DNA of 64,000 bases from Parascedosporium putredinis (lineage: Eukaryota; Ascomycota; Sordariomycetes; Microascales; Microascaceae). Location of the stretch: positions 2,852,001 to 2,916,000 of the forward strand of contig CASHTG010000001.1 of the NCBI GenBank assembly GCA_949357655.1, in the 5' to 3' direction. This document shows, piece after piece, positions 12,139 through 23,605 of the stretch (position 1 is the stretch's first letter; each line of letters starts with the position of its first letter). The position numbers were made by a program, and so were the translations under genes. Below the pieces are notes generated by a model that did not search any database, had not been told where the DNA came from, and was given only the letters and a program-made list of their open reading frames with translations.

Positions 12139-13327
12139 ATGGCGGCTGTGATTGATCCAACGAAACCTACCAAGTATCCCGTCGTCCTGAGCGATGCACT
12201 TTTAGGTGGGACGGCGAAGGACGTTTTCACAAACATACGATGTTCGTCTCTATTTTCCTGCCATTCACTTATCGTGCGAGGCTTTGGCTGACCTTTGTTC
12301 GAACTAGACAATCACAAACCCGAATTAGCCTCAGAAACCTCCCCAGAACAGGCTCGCCTTAAACCGGCACTCCCCGGCTCGACCTCCTCGTACGAGCTCT
12401 CCTTTCAAGATGACGGTGGGAAATACGCCTATGCGGGCACTCGCACCATTGGCGAAAACCAATACATCCTCTACTTTGACCCTTCACGCAAGGTCTTTGT
12501 CCTTGACAAAGTGGACTCAACCTTCAACATGAACTTGACCCGCACCCCCGATAACTCCGATCCGGAGAGCCTGCGACTGCAGTTTCAACAGCTCGACACC
12601 TCCATCACCGCGGACACGAGTATGCTGGCGAAGCCCACGAAAGCTCCTGCGAAACCCACCCCCAAGGCCACCCCAAGGCCGCCCCTAAAGCGGCCAAGAA
12701 GGACCCGCCCAAGCGCAAGGCACCTCCCAAGAAGAAGAAGGAGGAGGTGAAATCGATCGAGTTGACTCTGCCCGAGCCCGCCGCCGAACCCAAAAGGAGC
12801 CAGAGAAGCCCAAGAAGAAGAAGAAGCCGGACCCGGAATCCGAGGAATCCGAAGACGACGATGGCGGGCTGCTCGTCGAGTATCCTGGCAGCGAAGCTAA
12901 TCGGCAAAACGATTTTTCGCCTGCTTTCCCCGACAACGCGAAGCCCTTGCGGCGCTTCTCAGACTTTGCCGAGACCTTACGTGAGTCCGGAAACGATGAT
13001 TTGGACGGGGAAAGCGTATCCGACAACGATGACCGCCGCCTGCCCAGTCCGGTTGCGAAGCAGACCACCAATCAATTGTACGAAGGCGAGGAAGATGATG
13101 ACGACGAAGAGGTGGAGATGGAGGACGTTGATATGCAGCGTGACCTCGAGGCAGATTTAGAGGCGGACCTCGAGGCCGGGCTCGAGAATGAGCTCGAGGC
13201 CCACCTTGAAGCCGGCCTTCAGTCGAACCTGGAAGATGACCTCGCCGCTGAGCTGGAGAATGAGTTGATGCAGGCCAACAGCGGTCAGGACGCCGACTCG
13301 GAAAGCGAAGTCAGTGAGGAAGATTAA
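12139..13327 (+). CDS. EAF-type RNA polymerase II transcription elongation factor
   Basis: The N-terminal half matches the Eaf N-terminal domain (ELL-associated factor family), which works with ELL-like factors to stimulate Pol II elongation in the nucleus. Exon 1 (12139-12241) encodes KYPVVLSDALLGG and KDVFTNIR. A 66-bp intron (12242-12307, with a GCTGAC branch site) is followed by YNHKPEL, KGSTSSYELSFQDDGGKYAY-like sequence, then NQYILYFDPSRKVFVLDKVD and FNMNLTRTPDNSDPESL, the domain signature. The rest is a Lys/Pro-rich linker (PKAAKKDPPKRKAPPKKKKEE), a Glu/Asp stretch, and an acidic Leu-Glu-Ala repeat before the stop. Two frame changes (near 12670 at CCCC and 12793 at AAAA) are each cured by one added base. 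Total length is about 374 residues. It converges on POP1. Confidence 0.87.
13142..13269 (+). repeat. Acidic DLEA/LEN tetrapeptide repeat inside the EAF gene
   Basis: Near-tandem 12-base units of the GACCTCGAGGCA type encode repeats such as DLEADLEAGLENELEA, giving an acidic amphipathic segment with Leu every four residues near the C terminus. Confidence 0.8.
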
Positions 13328-13902
13328 AGCGTGCCATCTGGTTTCTCTTATTTTCTTGTCCTTGTTTTCCTTTCTTCATGGCCTCTTATTGTCGGAAAAA
13401 GAAGCTGGACATGTCCAGTTTCACTTGGCGTTTCTTACTCTATTTTTTTCTTCTTTTCTACTCTGTAGCGAGCTTTGCACCGGAATCGTGCGGCGGCGTT
13501 TAGGACTTGTCGATGGTGACAATGGCAGATTGATCACACTTTCGACGTGGGCGAAACGAATACCAGGACTCTCTTTTGGGCTTTCTTTTCGAGGACGCGG
13601 GTTTAAGTTGGCAAAACTACATGCAAGTACTGGAGATATACGACCAAGCTCTCTTTTGGTTTGATGATTACAATGACCAGACTCTTATCGTTTTTTATTC
13701 TCTCTCCTTGCAAATTCTCACTGTAGTGGGCGTACACCTTATTCACTCTGTATTCTAGGGAGTGTCTGGAGGGTATCATGATTATGCTATTTATCCATCC
13801 TAGGTCTATCTAATTATCCATGTGCAAAAAACAATGATGTCTAAAAAAAAAAAGGTGAGAGTAACCAAGGATTGGTTTTTTATGCTCCCTCTGCTGGCGA
13901 CT
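13328..13902. other. Convergent 3' intergenic region
   Basis: Holds the 3' ends of the EAF and POP1 genes. It is T-rich in 13330-13460. No gene was seen. Confidence 0.5.
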
Positions 13903-16737
13903 TCAGATCACCTCCCACCTGGCCAACCTACCCACGCTCTCGCCAGGGTTGCGAATCACACACAGCGTCCCCTCCTTCGCATGGCCGCCTCGCAGCTCGC
14001 CGAGAACCTTGCCCACGGCGATAGACCCGATTGCCACGCCCTTGCCCTCGCTCAGAGAAAAGGCGCCCGTGGTCACAAAGCCGATCAGGTCCTCGGCGTT
14101 TGGCACAAGGGGTGGCCCGCCATGTCAGCCTCGTTGGGAGCGAGCGGGGAAAGAGGGGCGGCGCGGCGGTGGCAGCGTTCACAAGGGATTTTGCAAGCAG
14201 CCGCTTTCTCGTCTGGAGGTCGGCGCCACGGGGATACTGGGCGGTTGTCGTACGGCTCGCCGGTTTCCCAGATGCCTTGGCGCCAGGGAGAAAGGCGAGC
14301 CACTGCTCGCGCAAGTCTGCGGGCAGGGTGCCTTTTCGGCGCGGGGTCTCAATGTTGCCTGTTGGGTGGCTGGGACGACCACACCAGGGTCTGCGGACTC
14401 CGGCGCCCGACGCGCGGGCAACCGGTAGATGCGGGCACATGTGGTTGCCACACCCTTGCCTACAAATGCCAGGCGCACTTGAACAACGGTCCTCGGGGGC
14501 GAAGACAGGCTCTTTGCCGTCACAAGGTCGTTTAATTGGGCCTTGGAAAGCCGGGAGATATTCGTCAAACCCTGTGGGCTGTTAACGACATTGGTTGCAT
14601 CTGCCCCCGAGCTTTCGTCCACATCCATGGCATCGGCCGAAGACGATGGCTTGCCATTCGTTGTGGCATCCATGTGGCTTTCGCCATTGAGACCCGTCTC
14701 AAGTAACAGCTCAAAATCACAATGTAGCCCGTTTCCAACCTCTCCCTTGCGACTCGCGCCAAGCTCGACGGATTCCCAGGCCGTCCTCTTGCCTTTGGCC
14801 GCTTATCCCAGTGCTCTTGCCGCTTCCGCCTCTGCTCCAACTCCCATTGAACACCGGCATTGGTGTTGATGTAGTCAGCAGGGAACCAAGGCTGATCCCT
14901 CTCAAAGGCCACCTGCTGCATTTCGCGAAGCCCACCGAGCCTCGGGTTCCCACCCGAATAGAGTGGATAGTGAACAATGCTATACCATAAGGGTTGTATG
15001 CATTTCCACGGGGCGAGGAGCGTCCAGGTGCCCTGTGCCTGCCTTCCCACGCCGCAGCGTTGGGCTAGTAAAATGATAGGGATCGGGGGATCGACGGCGG
15101 TAGCTTTGAGATAGGCGCCAGGGGTTTTGTTCGTTTTCCTGCGATCGATAGCCCTCTTGGAGGGCAAATGGGATCCTTCATTTCGGGCGTCTCGACTCCA
15201 TAATTGATAGGGTTGAAGACCGTCTTCCGCAGGCCAACTAGCCAGGGTATTTAGTAATTCATCTGCTACTACGTTTTGTAGGTTGACGGTTCGAGCTGGG
15301 TACTGCAGCCTTGGATCCTGGACGGAGAAACCAAGGACAGAGTTTGCAGGTAACGACGCCGGATTCGTAAGGCCGGTAAGGGCTTTGAACAGCTTCCCAT
15401 GAGACTCCATGGGCTTGCCATCCCTTGTGTAAGGAACGAGGACGCCGGACAAAACTTCGGTCGAGGCTGGCCCAGTAAACTCGATGCTTCCAACTTCGAA
15501 GCGCAGATCCTCGATGTAGAGCCTCGGAGTCTCCATCTTGATAAGCCGGAGGAGCTCATCAAAGAGTTCGAGAAATGCAGACGGATGCACTCGTAGGAAA
15601 ACTTCCCGCCGCTTCCTCTGTTGGGGAGGGCTTGAACGCCTTCCTCCCCTTCCGACAAAGGCTCGGGGTTCCATAATACTGTCGCGGGGCATATGTCGCG
15701 CCGAGGCTGCGATGCATCTTTATCCGTGCTAACAACACCCGTCCATGTGCGTGTTCCCATCCTCCATCGCCGACCCTTGTCACCCCAGCAGTCCGATGTG
15801 GTGATGCCGAGTTTTTCAAAACCCTCTCGATACCAGCCACATTTCCATATAACCCAATGGTACTAGTATAGCTGACATCCCAGACTAGGGCTCCGCTCTC
15901 GCCTTGAGCGCGATGGGTGGGGCGGTATGTCTTCTCGTTGGGGGTTAATGGCACGGCAAACCTCCAGAGAGGGTTCTTGGGCTCCGTCATGCGAGCTCGT
16001 TTTGCGTGCCAGACATGGGTCGGAAGCCACGTCTTTGTGATTTGGCGCTTCTTAAACTTGGACTTGACGGGGAGAGGAACATTGAGTGTATTCCGCCGGA
16101 GTTTGGGTCTCGCAGGCCTCGTCGTGATGGTAGCCTTCACGGGGAGTTTATCACCGCCATCCACATCCATGGAATCCGCGCCCGCCTTCGCCTTCTCTTT
16201 CACCTCTCTCTCCTTCCTCTTTCTCTTTTTCTCAGCCAAAATCCCCAGCCGCTTCGCGGTTTCAAGTCTTATTCTTGCCCTCGAGGTCCGAGGCTTCCTC
16301 CTTCTCGACACCACGATGGGAGTATTATCTTCTTTGCTTTCCCGAATCGCCTTAGCCCTCAGCCTCTTTGGTACTCTCTTGGGGTTGTGGCTGGCGGTTC
16401 GCCGCCGCAGACTCCGCGGGAGCCTCTGGAAAGCCCGGCTGCTGCTCGCCTCCTTTGTCCGCCGCATGCTGTCCTCGAGCGCGTCGATCTCGAACTGTCT
16501 AGCGGCCAAGAAGGCTTGGAGGTCGAGCTCCCCGTCTTTGAGCGCATCGTCCGCTGGCTGTGCCGCAATCTGGCGTGCATCGAGGAATTTTGTGCGTTTG
16601 GGGACGACGCGCCCGGTGTTGAAGGCGCCGCCGTGGTCTCCATTGGCTTTGCGAGTAAGTTTTCCGGAAGCTGCATTCGGGGCGTCTTTACGCTTCGACA
16701 TATTCTGCAGTCCTCCCAACGACGGCTTGGGTGCCAT
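13903..16737 (-). CDS. POP1: POP1, largest subunit of RNase P / RNase MRP
   Basis: Pop1 is the scaffold protein of nuclear RNase P (tRNA 5' processing) and RNase MRP (rRNA processing). The N-terminal Pop1 domain is clear: FQRLPRSLRRRTASHNPKRV at about residues 100-120, then KTWLPTHVWHAKRARM at about 240. The middle holds RVHPSAFLELFDELLRL and the POPLD region (ILLAQRCGVG and the WYSIVHYPLYSGG core). The C terminus ends EDLIGFVTTGAFSLSEGKGVA..IRNPGESVGRLARWEVI, as in other fungi. Uncorrected length is about 944 codons with no intron needed. Six frame changes are required (about 15780, 15640, 14808, 14355, 14150 and 14113). All go the same way and each is cured by one added base, several of them in CCCC or GGGG. 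With every conserved block present, I regard the gene as functional. It is divergent from the NT-C2 gene. Confidence 0.95.
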
Positions 16738-17814
16738 GCCTGGTAGACGTCGACTCGATCGTCAGGAAAATATCTCTGTCTAGCTGTTGGATCCCTCTTC
16801 GCGGTTGTCGCATGATTCACCTGTCAAACAACTTTTTTTTCTTTCCCTTTTGGGAAGCGCCTTTCTGCATGGCGTTTGCTTGGAATGAAACTCGTAGCTT
16901 CCCTAAAATAAAGAGTTATGGTGGGGTTATCTACAGCTGGAGGCAGGAGTAGCCACAGAACTGGCCGTACAGTGGGCTGGCCAGCCAAGTCGTGAAAGAA
17001 AAAAGCGATACTGCAAAACCGATCTACCTTGCCACGGTGGATTCGTATGTCACTATCTACCAAATCTGATCGGGACTATACTTACAGCTCCCTGTCAACT
17101 GAGTTCTTCATGTCTGGAAAGCTGTATTATTAGTGGTTACCACAGCCTTTTGCCAGACTTGATAGGGTAGATTAGTTTTGCGGTGCCGTTTATTTCTTGC
17201 ACGACTTGCCAGCCAAGAACAAAGCCCACACTGGATTGATGCCCCATACACCACCACTGGTGCAGTGCTCACCCAGAACCCACATTGAACTTTGAAGCGT
17301 GTGGGCAAGTGCAGTGGGCAATCCATTTCAACTGCATTACTAATACGTCCACAGTGCCAAGTTTTGCGAGTGTTGCGCCTACTCTCGGCAGAGCAATCTC
17401 GATGATTTGAGCTCCAATTCGATCTATCCCAAGAAGAGAAAGGCTGGATGTGCCAGCCCAGCGTTCCCGCCCATCCAGCAATGCACCATCATATCATAAT
17501 GGATGGAGGAAACAGGATCCATCACAGCTCGTAAACGCACAGTATGAATTTCTTACCGGATAAGTCGCGCAGAGTAAGAGCCTTCCCCCTCCCCCAACGT
17601 GCCCCGAATCGCGCTTGAGAGGTTGAAGGCAGATTGTCTCGGACGGGTTTTGGTCAAAGGTGCGGTTGATGCTTGACGCTCTCGCCGGCCTTCCGGAGAT
17701 GACGGTTCACCAGCTTCTCACGTTTCCTTAAAAATCAATTCCCCAGTTCGCGGCGGCCAATGATTCCTTCGTCATAGAAAGGATCGCGCGCAATAGTTGG
17801 ACGAGTTGGATGAG
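16738..17814. other. Divergent promoter region between POP1 and the NT-C2 gene
   Basis: About 1.08 kb between two divergent starts. AC/GT-mixed sequence with no convincing ORF, tRNA or repeat. Confidence 0.5.
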
Positions 17815-19270
17815 ATGGAGGCCCTCAAGCGCAAGATCCATCCACCTAAGCTAACAAAACGATCCAACCAGCCCAAGTTTGAGCTACATCTCAAGGTTGG
17901 TCTTCCTTAGCTGGGGAGATGCGCCGCTTATGCTCTCCCTCTCCCCTTCTTCCGGTTTGAAGTTTCGCTAAGAAATGGTCTATCCAGATCTACGACCTCA
18001 ATAATGTCCCCTAGTGTCTGGCTACTCCTTCATCAAATGGCATCTCACTAGCTCCATCCATGCGGAGCACCGCGGGCGCACGCAAAAGTGCCCCATTGCT
18101 AACCACCGTGTTGATTACAACTACGGCAAGTTCGTTCCCTCTGTTCGCATCTCGATTGATCGCAATTCGAGCTTGTCCGAGTCTTTCATCGAGTTCGAGG
18201 TGCTCCAAGAATTTCCTATCGGCGGTGCTACCCGCGATGAGCGCATCCCACTTGGAATGGTGAGGTTGAACCTCAGCGAGTTTGTCGAAGAGAGCGATGC
18301 CCTTGCGACGCGGAAGCGAAGCTCAACTTTGAGCGTGGGCAGCCTTCCTACCGCCATCGCGGGGATGACGGGCGGCAACATGGGCCCCCAGTCTTCCCCG
18401 AGTCTACGGCGACGATCAAGTTGAGGAGGGCATCGCGCGGAGGTACCTCATGCAAGACAGCAAAATCAACAGTACCCTCAAGATTGGAATCCTCATGGTT
18501 CAGATTGATGGCGAAAGGAATTACATCGCGCCACCGCTAAAAACCGCCCCCGTCTTTGGTGGCATCGCCGGAATCATGGCTGGCGATCAAACTGAACAGG
18601 ACGAGCCTGGCCGTAAGTACCACCCTTCCATCCCTTCTCCAGATCAATCTTGGAGAATCGCCGTTCTTAACCTGCCTTTTCGACCCGAACAGAAATGGCC
18701 GTGACTTCCAAGTCCCGCGACGCCGCCGAAGTCCAGGACCTCTACCGCCGTGCTCTCGCCGCCTCTTGGTGCGCTCAACCCGACGAACACCCGGCAGATG
18801 CCGTCATTGAGAACATCTTCTCCGGGGGCGACGGCTGGAACCTTTCCTCCGCCCGCCCGTCAACGGCGCGGCCCCTTCCGTCCTATTCCACCAACCGCAT
18901 CAGCCCGGACGACGACTTGGAGTCCAGCGGAAGCATCTCCGAGGACGAAGGTCAAGGCGGTACTCTGCGGCCCTCGGATATCCGCAGGGCCCAGCGCCGC
19001 TTCGGGCACAGAAAGCACGCGCTTACGCTAACCTCTCAAAGAAGCTCCCACACCATACGCGACGAGAGGACGGCCGCACCCAGAACTCCCGTCAAAGAAG
19101 AGGAATCACGTAGATCGAGAAGCGGCAGCTTGGCGAGTCTAGCGCCTACGCTAGGGAGCAGTGATCGCGGAGCGAGTCCCGGGATGAAGAGGGCCAAGGA
19201 GATTAGTGAGACGGAGGCTCGGGAAGATCTCGTGGCATGGAGATTAGGAGCTAGGACAGCCAGGATTTGA
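17815..19270 (+). CDS. N-terminal C2 (EEIG1/EHBP1-type) domain protein
   Basis: The NT-C2 domain (family of EEIG1, EHBP1 and Sym-3) is thought to bind membranes and link them to the cytoskeleton; its exact fungal role is unclear. Exon 1 (17815-17895) gives KFELHLK. A 92-bp intron (17896-17987) is followed by IYDLNNVP-LVSGYSFIKWHL, HRGRTQKCPIANHRVDYNYG, SLSESFIEFEVLQEF and RIPLGMVRLNLSEFVE, the core of the domain. A second block has RRYLMQDSKINSTLKIGI and APPLKTAPVFGGIAGIM. An 80-bp intron (18613-18692) precedes DLYRRALAASW and a Ser/Arg-rich, probably disordered tail. Length is about 428 residues. One missing C near 18010 and a second frame change between about 18375 and 18425 are needed. It converges on SSZ1. 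Confidence 0.87.
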
Positions 19271-19908
19271 TATGATGTCACCAGTGCCGCCAGGCGCACA
19301 CACAACCCAACCCTTCTTACCCATGCCGTAACATGATGGGTGCAATATCACATCGCCCATGCTGCACCATTTTCCCACCGCTCCCTTTTGGGAAGTTGTT
19401 TTCACGCTAGAATTTAGTTCACCTTCCAAGCGGGCGTTTTAACCTTTAACATGATAGTCATGACATACTCATTTTCTGGGAGGGTGCCTTCCATGACTGT
19501 TCTCTTGCGATCTAGGCAAGGGGTGCTATAATCTCGAAAATTCGTTGCTATACCTAATTGATGGCCCGAAATCATCTGCTGAGTACATTGATGACCGAGA
19601 GTTTCGGTAGAGGGGAAAAACTAAACAAACAGAAACTATCCATGGATGCTTCTACTACCCCCATCTACACTACTTCAGAACCAACCGAGCCCTCTCGTAC
19701 CTCTAAAAAAAAAGAAGGACGCCGCATTTTTGTATCCCACCCATTCAGTTTTCTTTTTCTTCATCAGGGAAAATGCTTTTTCATGCCATGGCGGCGCTTC
19801 CAAGCGCTGTTTTCCGTGTTAGGAGAACCCAAAGTGTAGAGTACACGCAGGCTCTCCCTAGGCCTTATTCACAAGCATCGTCATCAGGATCTAGATTGAC
19901 CGATGGCT
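19271..19908. other. Convergent 3' intergenic region
   Basis: The 3' ends of the NT-C2 gene and SSZ1. T-rich tracts near 19740-19790. No gene was seen. Confidence 0.5.
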
Positions 19909-21756
19909 TTAGGAAGAAGCCTTGATGTTACCCCTGACACCGCCCTGCGCACCAGCCTCCCTGATGGAGACGGTGGCGCTGAGATCGGCGAGGACGTTTA
20001 TTGTCACCTCGACCTTGCCACCCTTCTTAACACCCTTGAGGGCGGCTTCCGCGAGGGTCGAGCCAACCTTCCAGACCTTTTCCTTTGTTCCTCCTCCTCA
20101 TCAGACTCGTCGTCGGAATCGTCGTCGGAGTCGCCATCCTTGGCCTGGGGCTTGGCCTTGGGCTCGGGCTGAGTGACCTTGATGTGAGTGTTGCCCTCAA
20201 CGATCTTGATCAAGACGTCACCGCCGTTAGCGGGGGCGGGGAACGTGATGGAGCGGCGAGCGGGAACGGCGGTCTCGGGGGCGACGATGGGAGTAAAGAC
20301 CTCCTCGCCGTCAGCACCAACCGTGAGGACACCGATGGCGTTGGAGAGGTGCTTAACGGTGCTGACCGCAGGGTGGGTGGACTGCTCGATATCTTCAGCC
20401 TCGAACTCTTGGATCAAAGAGGCCTGAGCGCAGCACCTCGGACGGCGAGTTCCGAAGGGTTCAGGGAGGCAACGTTGATGGCGGGAGCGAGGATCGTGGT
20501 GGACTCGGGGAAAAGAGAGACAAGGTTATGAGCGATGCGAGGGGTGTGACCGGTACCACCGGCAAGGACGACCTCATCGATATCGAGAACATCGAGGCCA
20601 GCCTTCTTGATGGCGCCCTCGATGAGACGGTTGAAGCCCTCGAAAACCTTGCGGGCCACCATCTCGTACCGCAAACGGTTGATGGTGATGGAGAAATCGT
20701 GGCCATCCGCAAGACTCTCGACGCTGAAAGAGGCGTTGTTGCTCTTGCTCAGGGCCTTCTTTGTCGACTCGACTCCAGCCTCAGCTTGGCCAAGCTGCGG
20801 GGGTTTTCTCTGGGGTCAACGTTGTGCTGCTTCATGAACTCCTTGGCGAAATGGTCGATGAGGGCCTGGTCAAGATGGACACCGGCGAACTCGTAGTCGT
20901 GGACAGTGGCGAGGACGGTATACATGCCGCTCCTAGAGGCAACGATTGAGATATCAGACCGGGTGCCACCCAGATCGGCGACAACGATGATCTTGTCCTC
21001 GACGGTGGCTTCCGGTCGGGCATCGTAGGCGAGAACGGAGGCAACGGGCTCGGACACGAGCTGGAGAACTTCGATACCGGCAGCATTTGCAGCCTTGGTC
21101 AAGGCCTCGCGCTGCTTCTCGTTGAAGTTGGTGGGAACGGTAATGACGGCCGAGGTGACGGGCTTTCCAAGATACTCGGAACCGGCGGTTACAAGACGCT
21201 TAATGTATCGGGTGGTGACTTCGGAGACGGACACAATCGAGGCCTCGTCTTCAGGGCCCTTGTCTTGGATGGAGAACGACACACCATCCTGATCCTTGGG
21301 GTGGGCAGAGGCGTGGGTGTGGGTGGGGTCAATCGCCTTGAACCTAGAGTTGCGAGGTGGATTAGCAAAACCGCCCGCCCTCGTTTTCTGCGCAAGCATG
21401 TTGGATTATGACAAGTCTTACTCTTGACCAAGGAAGTCCTTGAAGTAAGCGAGGGTGTTGGAAGCATTCCTGACAAGGAAGTTCTTTGCCTGGCCGCCGT
21501 AGTACTCGTCACCGTCAGCGTAAGAAAGAACCGTGGGTATTTGGCGGTCTGTCACACCAGAGAAGTTAGTCACAAGGCCAAGTTCTGATAAGAGCAAGGG
21601 CAAGAGTCAATTCCCACCTCCGTCTTCGTTTGCAATAACCTCAGCCTTATCATCAATGGTCACGGCGATGGAGCTGTTCGAGTTGCCCAATGCGATACCG
21701 ATAACGGTGCGGGCGCCCGGTTCGACGCCAGCCTGGGCGGCCCCTGTATCAGCCAT
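19909..21756 (-). CDS. SSZ1: SSZ1, atypical Hsp70 of the ribosome-associated complex
   Basis: Ssz1 pairs with zuotin (an Hsp40) to form RAC, which stimulates the ribosome-bound Hsp70 Ssb on nascent chains. Exon 1 (21618-21756) carries the nucleotide-site start IGIALGNSNSSIAVT. A 69-bp intron (21549-21617) precedes DRQIPTVLSYADGDEYYG, and a 78-bp intron (21344-21421) precedes FKAIDPTH. The ATPase fold follows with AVITVPTNFNEKQREALTKA, VADLGGTRSDISIV and VVLAGGTGHTPRI. The substrate-binding part is short, with an acidic hinge (DSDDDSDDESDEEEE) and a beta segment KGGKVEVTINV..GGVRGNIK, as in filamentous-fungal Ssz1 rather than canonical Hsp70 (no EEVD). Three frame changes (about 20770, 20430 and 20090) each fit one missing base. 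It shares a divergent promoter with RRP40. Confidence 0.95.
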
Positions 21757-22243
21757 CTGGAATTAATTTGTGGGAAATTTGTGCTCGGTGCGACGATTAA
21801 AAGGAGGTCGAGGAGGTAGCTCTCGTCGTTGATGGTGGCTTCGTGGGGCGGTAGGGGGAAAAAAGTTTCCTGGTCGTGAAGAATCGTTGGTGGTGGGGCT
21901 CTTTCTCTCGAGAGCCTTTGCCCAATTTTTTTTTCCTTGTCTGTGAACTTTGCATCCCAAAGAAGAAGCCTTGGGCGGGAGAGGGTGCTTACACCCCCAC
22001 TAATAATAAGAGACACCACCCAACAGAACGCAGTTGACTATTACGCTACCCCACCAAGAACAATTGCTGACATAACCAACATAACCACGCGCAGCGTCAA
22101 GGCTGGCAGCTGAGAGGCAGGGCCATGCTTCCCAAAGAAAGAAAAATAGACTAAAACCGACAGTAAAGAAGGTATCCTCGACTTTGAATACCGCGAGCAG
22201 CCAAGCCGAAACCCACCCGTCCATATTAAAGAAGTGTGCCGCC
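21757..22243. promoter_or_regulatory. Divergent promoter shared by SSZ1 and RRP40
   Basis: Only 487 bp separate the two start codons, so both promoters must lie here. Poly-A/T tracts occur at about 21926-21934. Both products serve ribosome-linked RNA or protein biogenesis, which makes co-regulation plausible but unproven. Confidence 0.6.
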
Positions 22244-23043
22244 ATGGCGGGCAAACCAATTTTCGTCCTTCCGGGCGACGAGATTGACGAGTCCCTCATA
22301 CCCACGCACCCGAAGCATCCTCCGCATCGGCCCTGGCCTCCGCCACGTTCCTCCAAGCGATCTCGTCCCCACCATCGCGGGGCCTCTACTCACGGACAAG
22401 CGGAAGAATTCAGTGTGGGTTGAGAGGAGCACCGGACGGGTATGTCTCACTCACCAGTTATATTTCTCTCTTCCCTTCCTTCCTAACTCTCTTTCTTGCA
22501 TAATAGTACCTCCCTGCCGTTGGCGATCTAGTCATCGGCACCGTAACCCGCTCTACCGCCGACTTTTACTACGTCGCCCTCTCCGACTACGCAGCAACTG
22601 CTACGCTTCCTCAGTTGTCTTTTGAAATGGCGACCAAAAAGACGAAACCAAACCTGAGCTCCGGCGCCCTCGTGTACGCGCGCGTCACTCTTGCCAACAA
22701 GCACATGGATCCCGAACTCGAGTGCGTCTCACAGTCAACTGGCAAGGCGGATGGCCTAGGGCCCCTCGTTGGCGGCATGGTGTTCAGGGTTTCATTAGGC
22801 TTCGCGAGGCGGCTCCTCATGCCCAAGGCTGTCGCCGAGGGCAAAGTTGTGGTGCTGGAGGAGCTGGGCTCTGCTGGTTTGGCATTTGAAACGGCCGTGG
22901 GCAGGAACGGCAAGGTGTGGATCAACAGCGAGAGCGTCGCCACCGTAATCTTGGCCGGCAAAGCTTTGGAAGAGACAGATCAAAAGAACCTTACAGTAGA
23001 CCAACAAAAGAAGCTTGTGCGTAAGCTTATAAATACAAAATGA
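22244..23043 (+). CDS. RRP40: RRP40, exosome cap subunit (S1/KH)
   Basis: Rrp40 is one of three RNA-binding cap proteins of the 3'-5' RNA exosome (rRNA, snoRNA and mRNA processing and decay). The start MAGKPIFVLPGDEID and the LRIGPGLRHV block match the family N terminus. A 67-bp intron (22440-22506) is followed by YLPAVGDLVIGTVTRSTADFYYVALSDY (S1 domain, about residues 67-150) and GALVYARVTLANKHMDPELEC. The C-terminal KH part has MVFRVSLGFARRLL and GRNGKVWINSESVATVILAG. Length is about 244 residues, normal for the family. One frame change between HPKHP and LRIGPG (about 22318) is needed. It corresponds to one extra or two missing bases, unlike the usual single missing base. No other damage is visible. 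Confidence 0.94.
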
Positions 23044-23605
23044 ACCCAAGAAAGACTCGTATTTCCCACTCCTATCCCAATCCTTGAGACACTTCCATTG
23101 AAGGAAGGTTTGGTTTTTTGCAGAGATGGAAGAAGAAATTGCAAAGAATGCCAGATTGGCTCTCTACTCCCATACATGCTCAGTGAATTCCGATCAGCCT
23201 CCGAAAGGATGACATGTGGGAATCATAAAAACGCCGGAACCTGCCCCCGCCAAGCTGTCTGGCCGGGGAACATGACACGATTGCGGCGTTCCACACCCGG
23301 CCCTGAAAGAAGAAAAATACCAACACTATCTCACTAATTTTGAGGCCGTAATAAGGCAGCTCATTTAGCGACATCACCAAGACAGTGACATGCTCAGAGC
23401 GTTGGCCACCTGCTCCATAGTCGCGCGTCTTACGGTTCGGACCATCGAAATCCCCCTCTTCGCGAAGGGGGCCCAGCCTAGCGTCGCCAAGTGGTGGAAC
23501 TTCGTAAGTGCGCAACTAGAGACGCCGGTGGATTCTATGATATGCAGGCGTAGATAGGCCGATCTAGGCCAGTCAAGAATTCTGTCCGGATGTGGATTGA
23601 CTAGC
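23044..23605. other. Convergent 3' intergenic region
   Basis: The 3' ends of RRP40 and the C2H2 gene. No gene was seen. Confidence 0.5.

Noticed and set aside
13822..14585. Plus-strand open frames of 180-240 codons
   Set aside because: Antisense to the POP1 C terminus, with no recognisable features.
15917..16783. 288-codon plus-strand open frame
   Set aside because: Antisense to the N-terminal half of POP1, which has clear homology; the antisense protein is low complexity.
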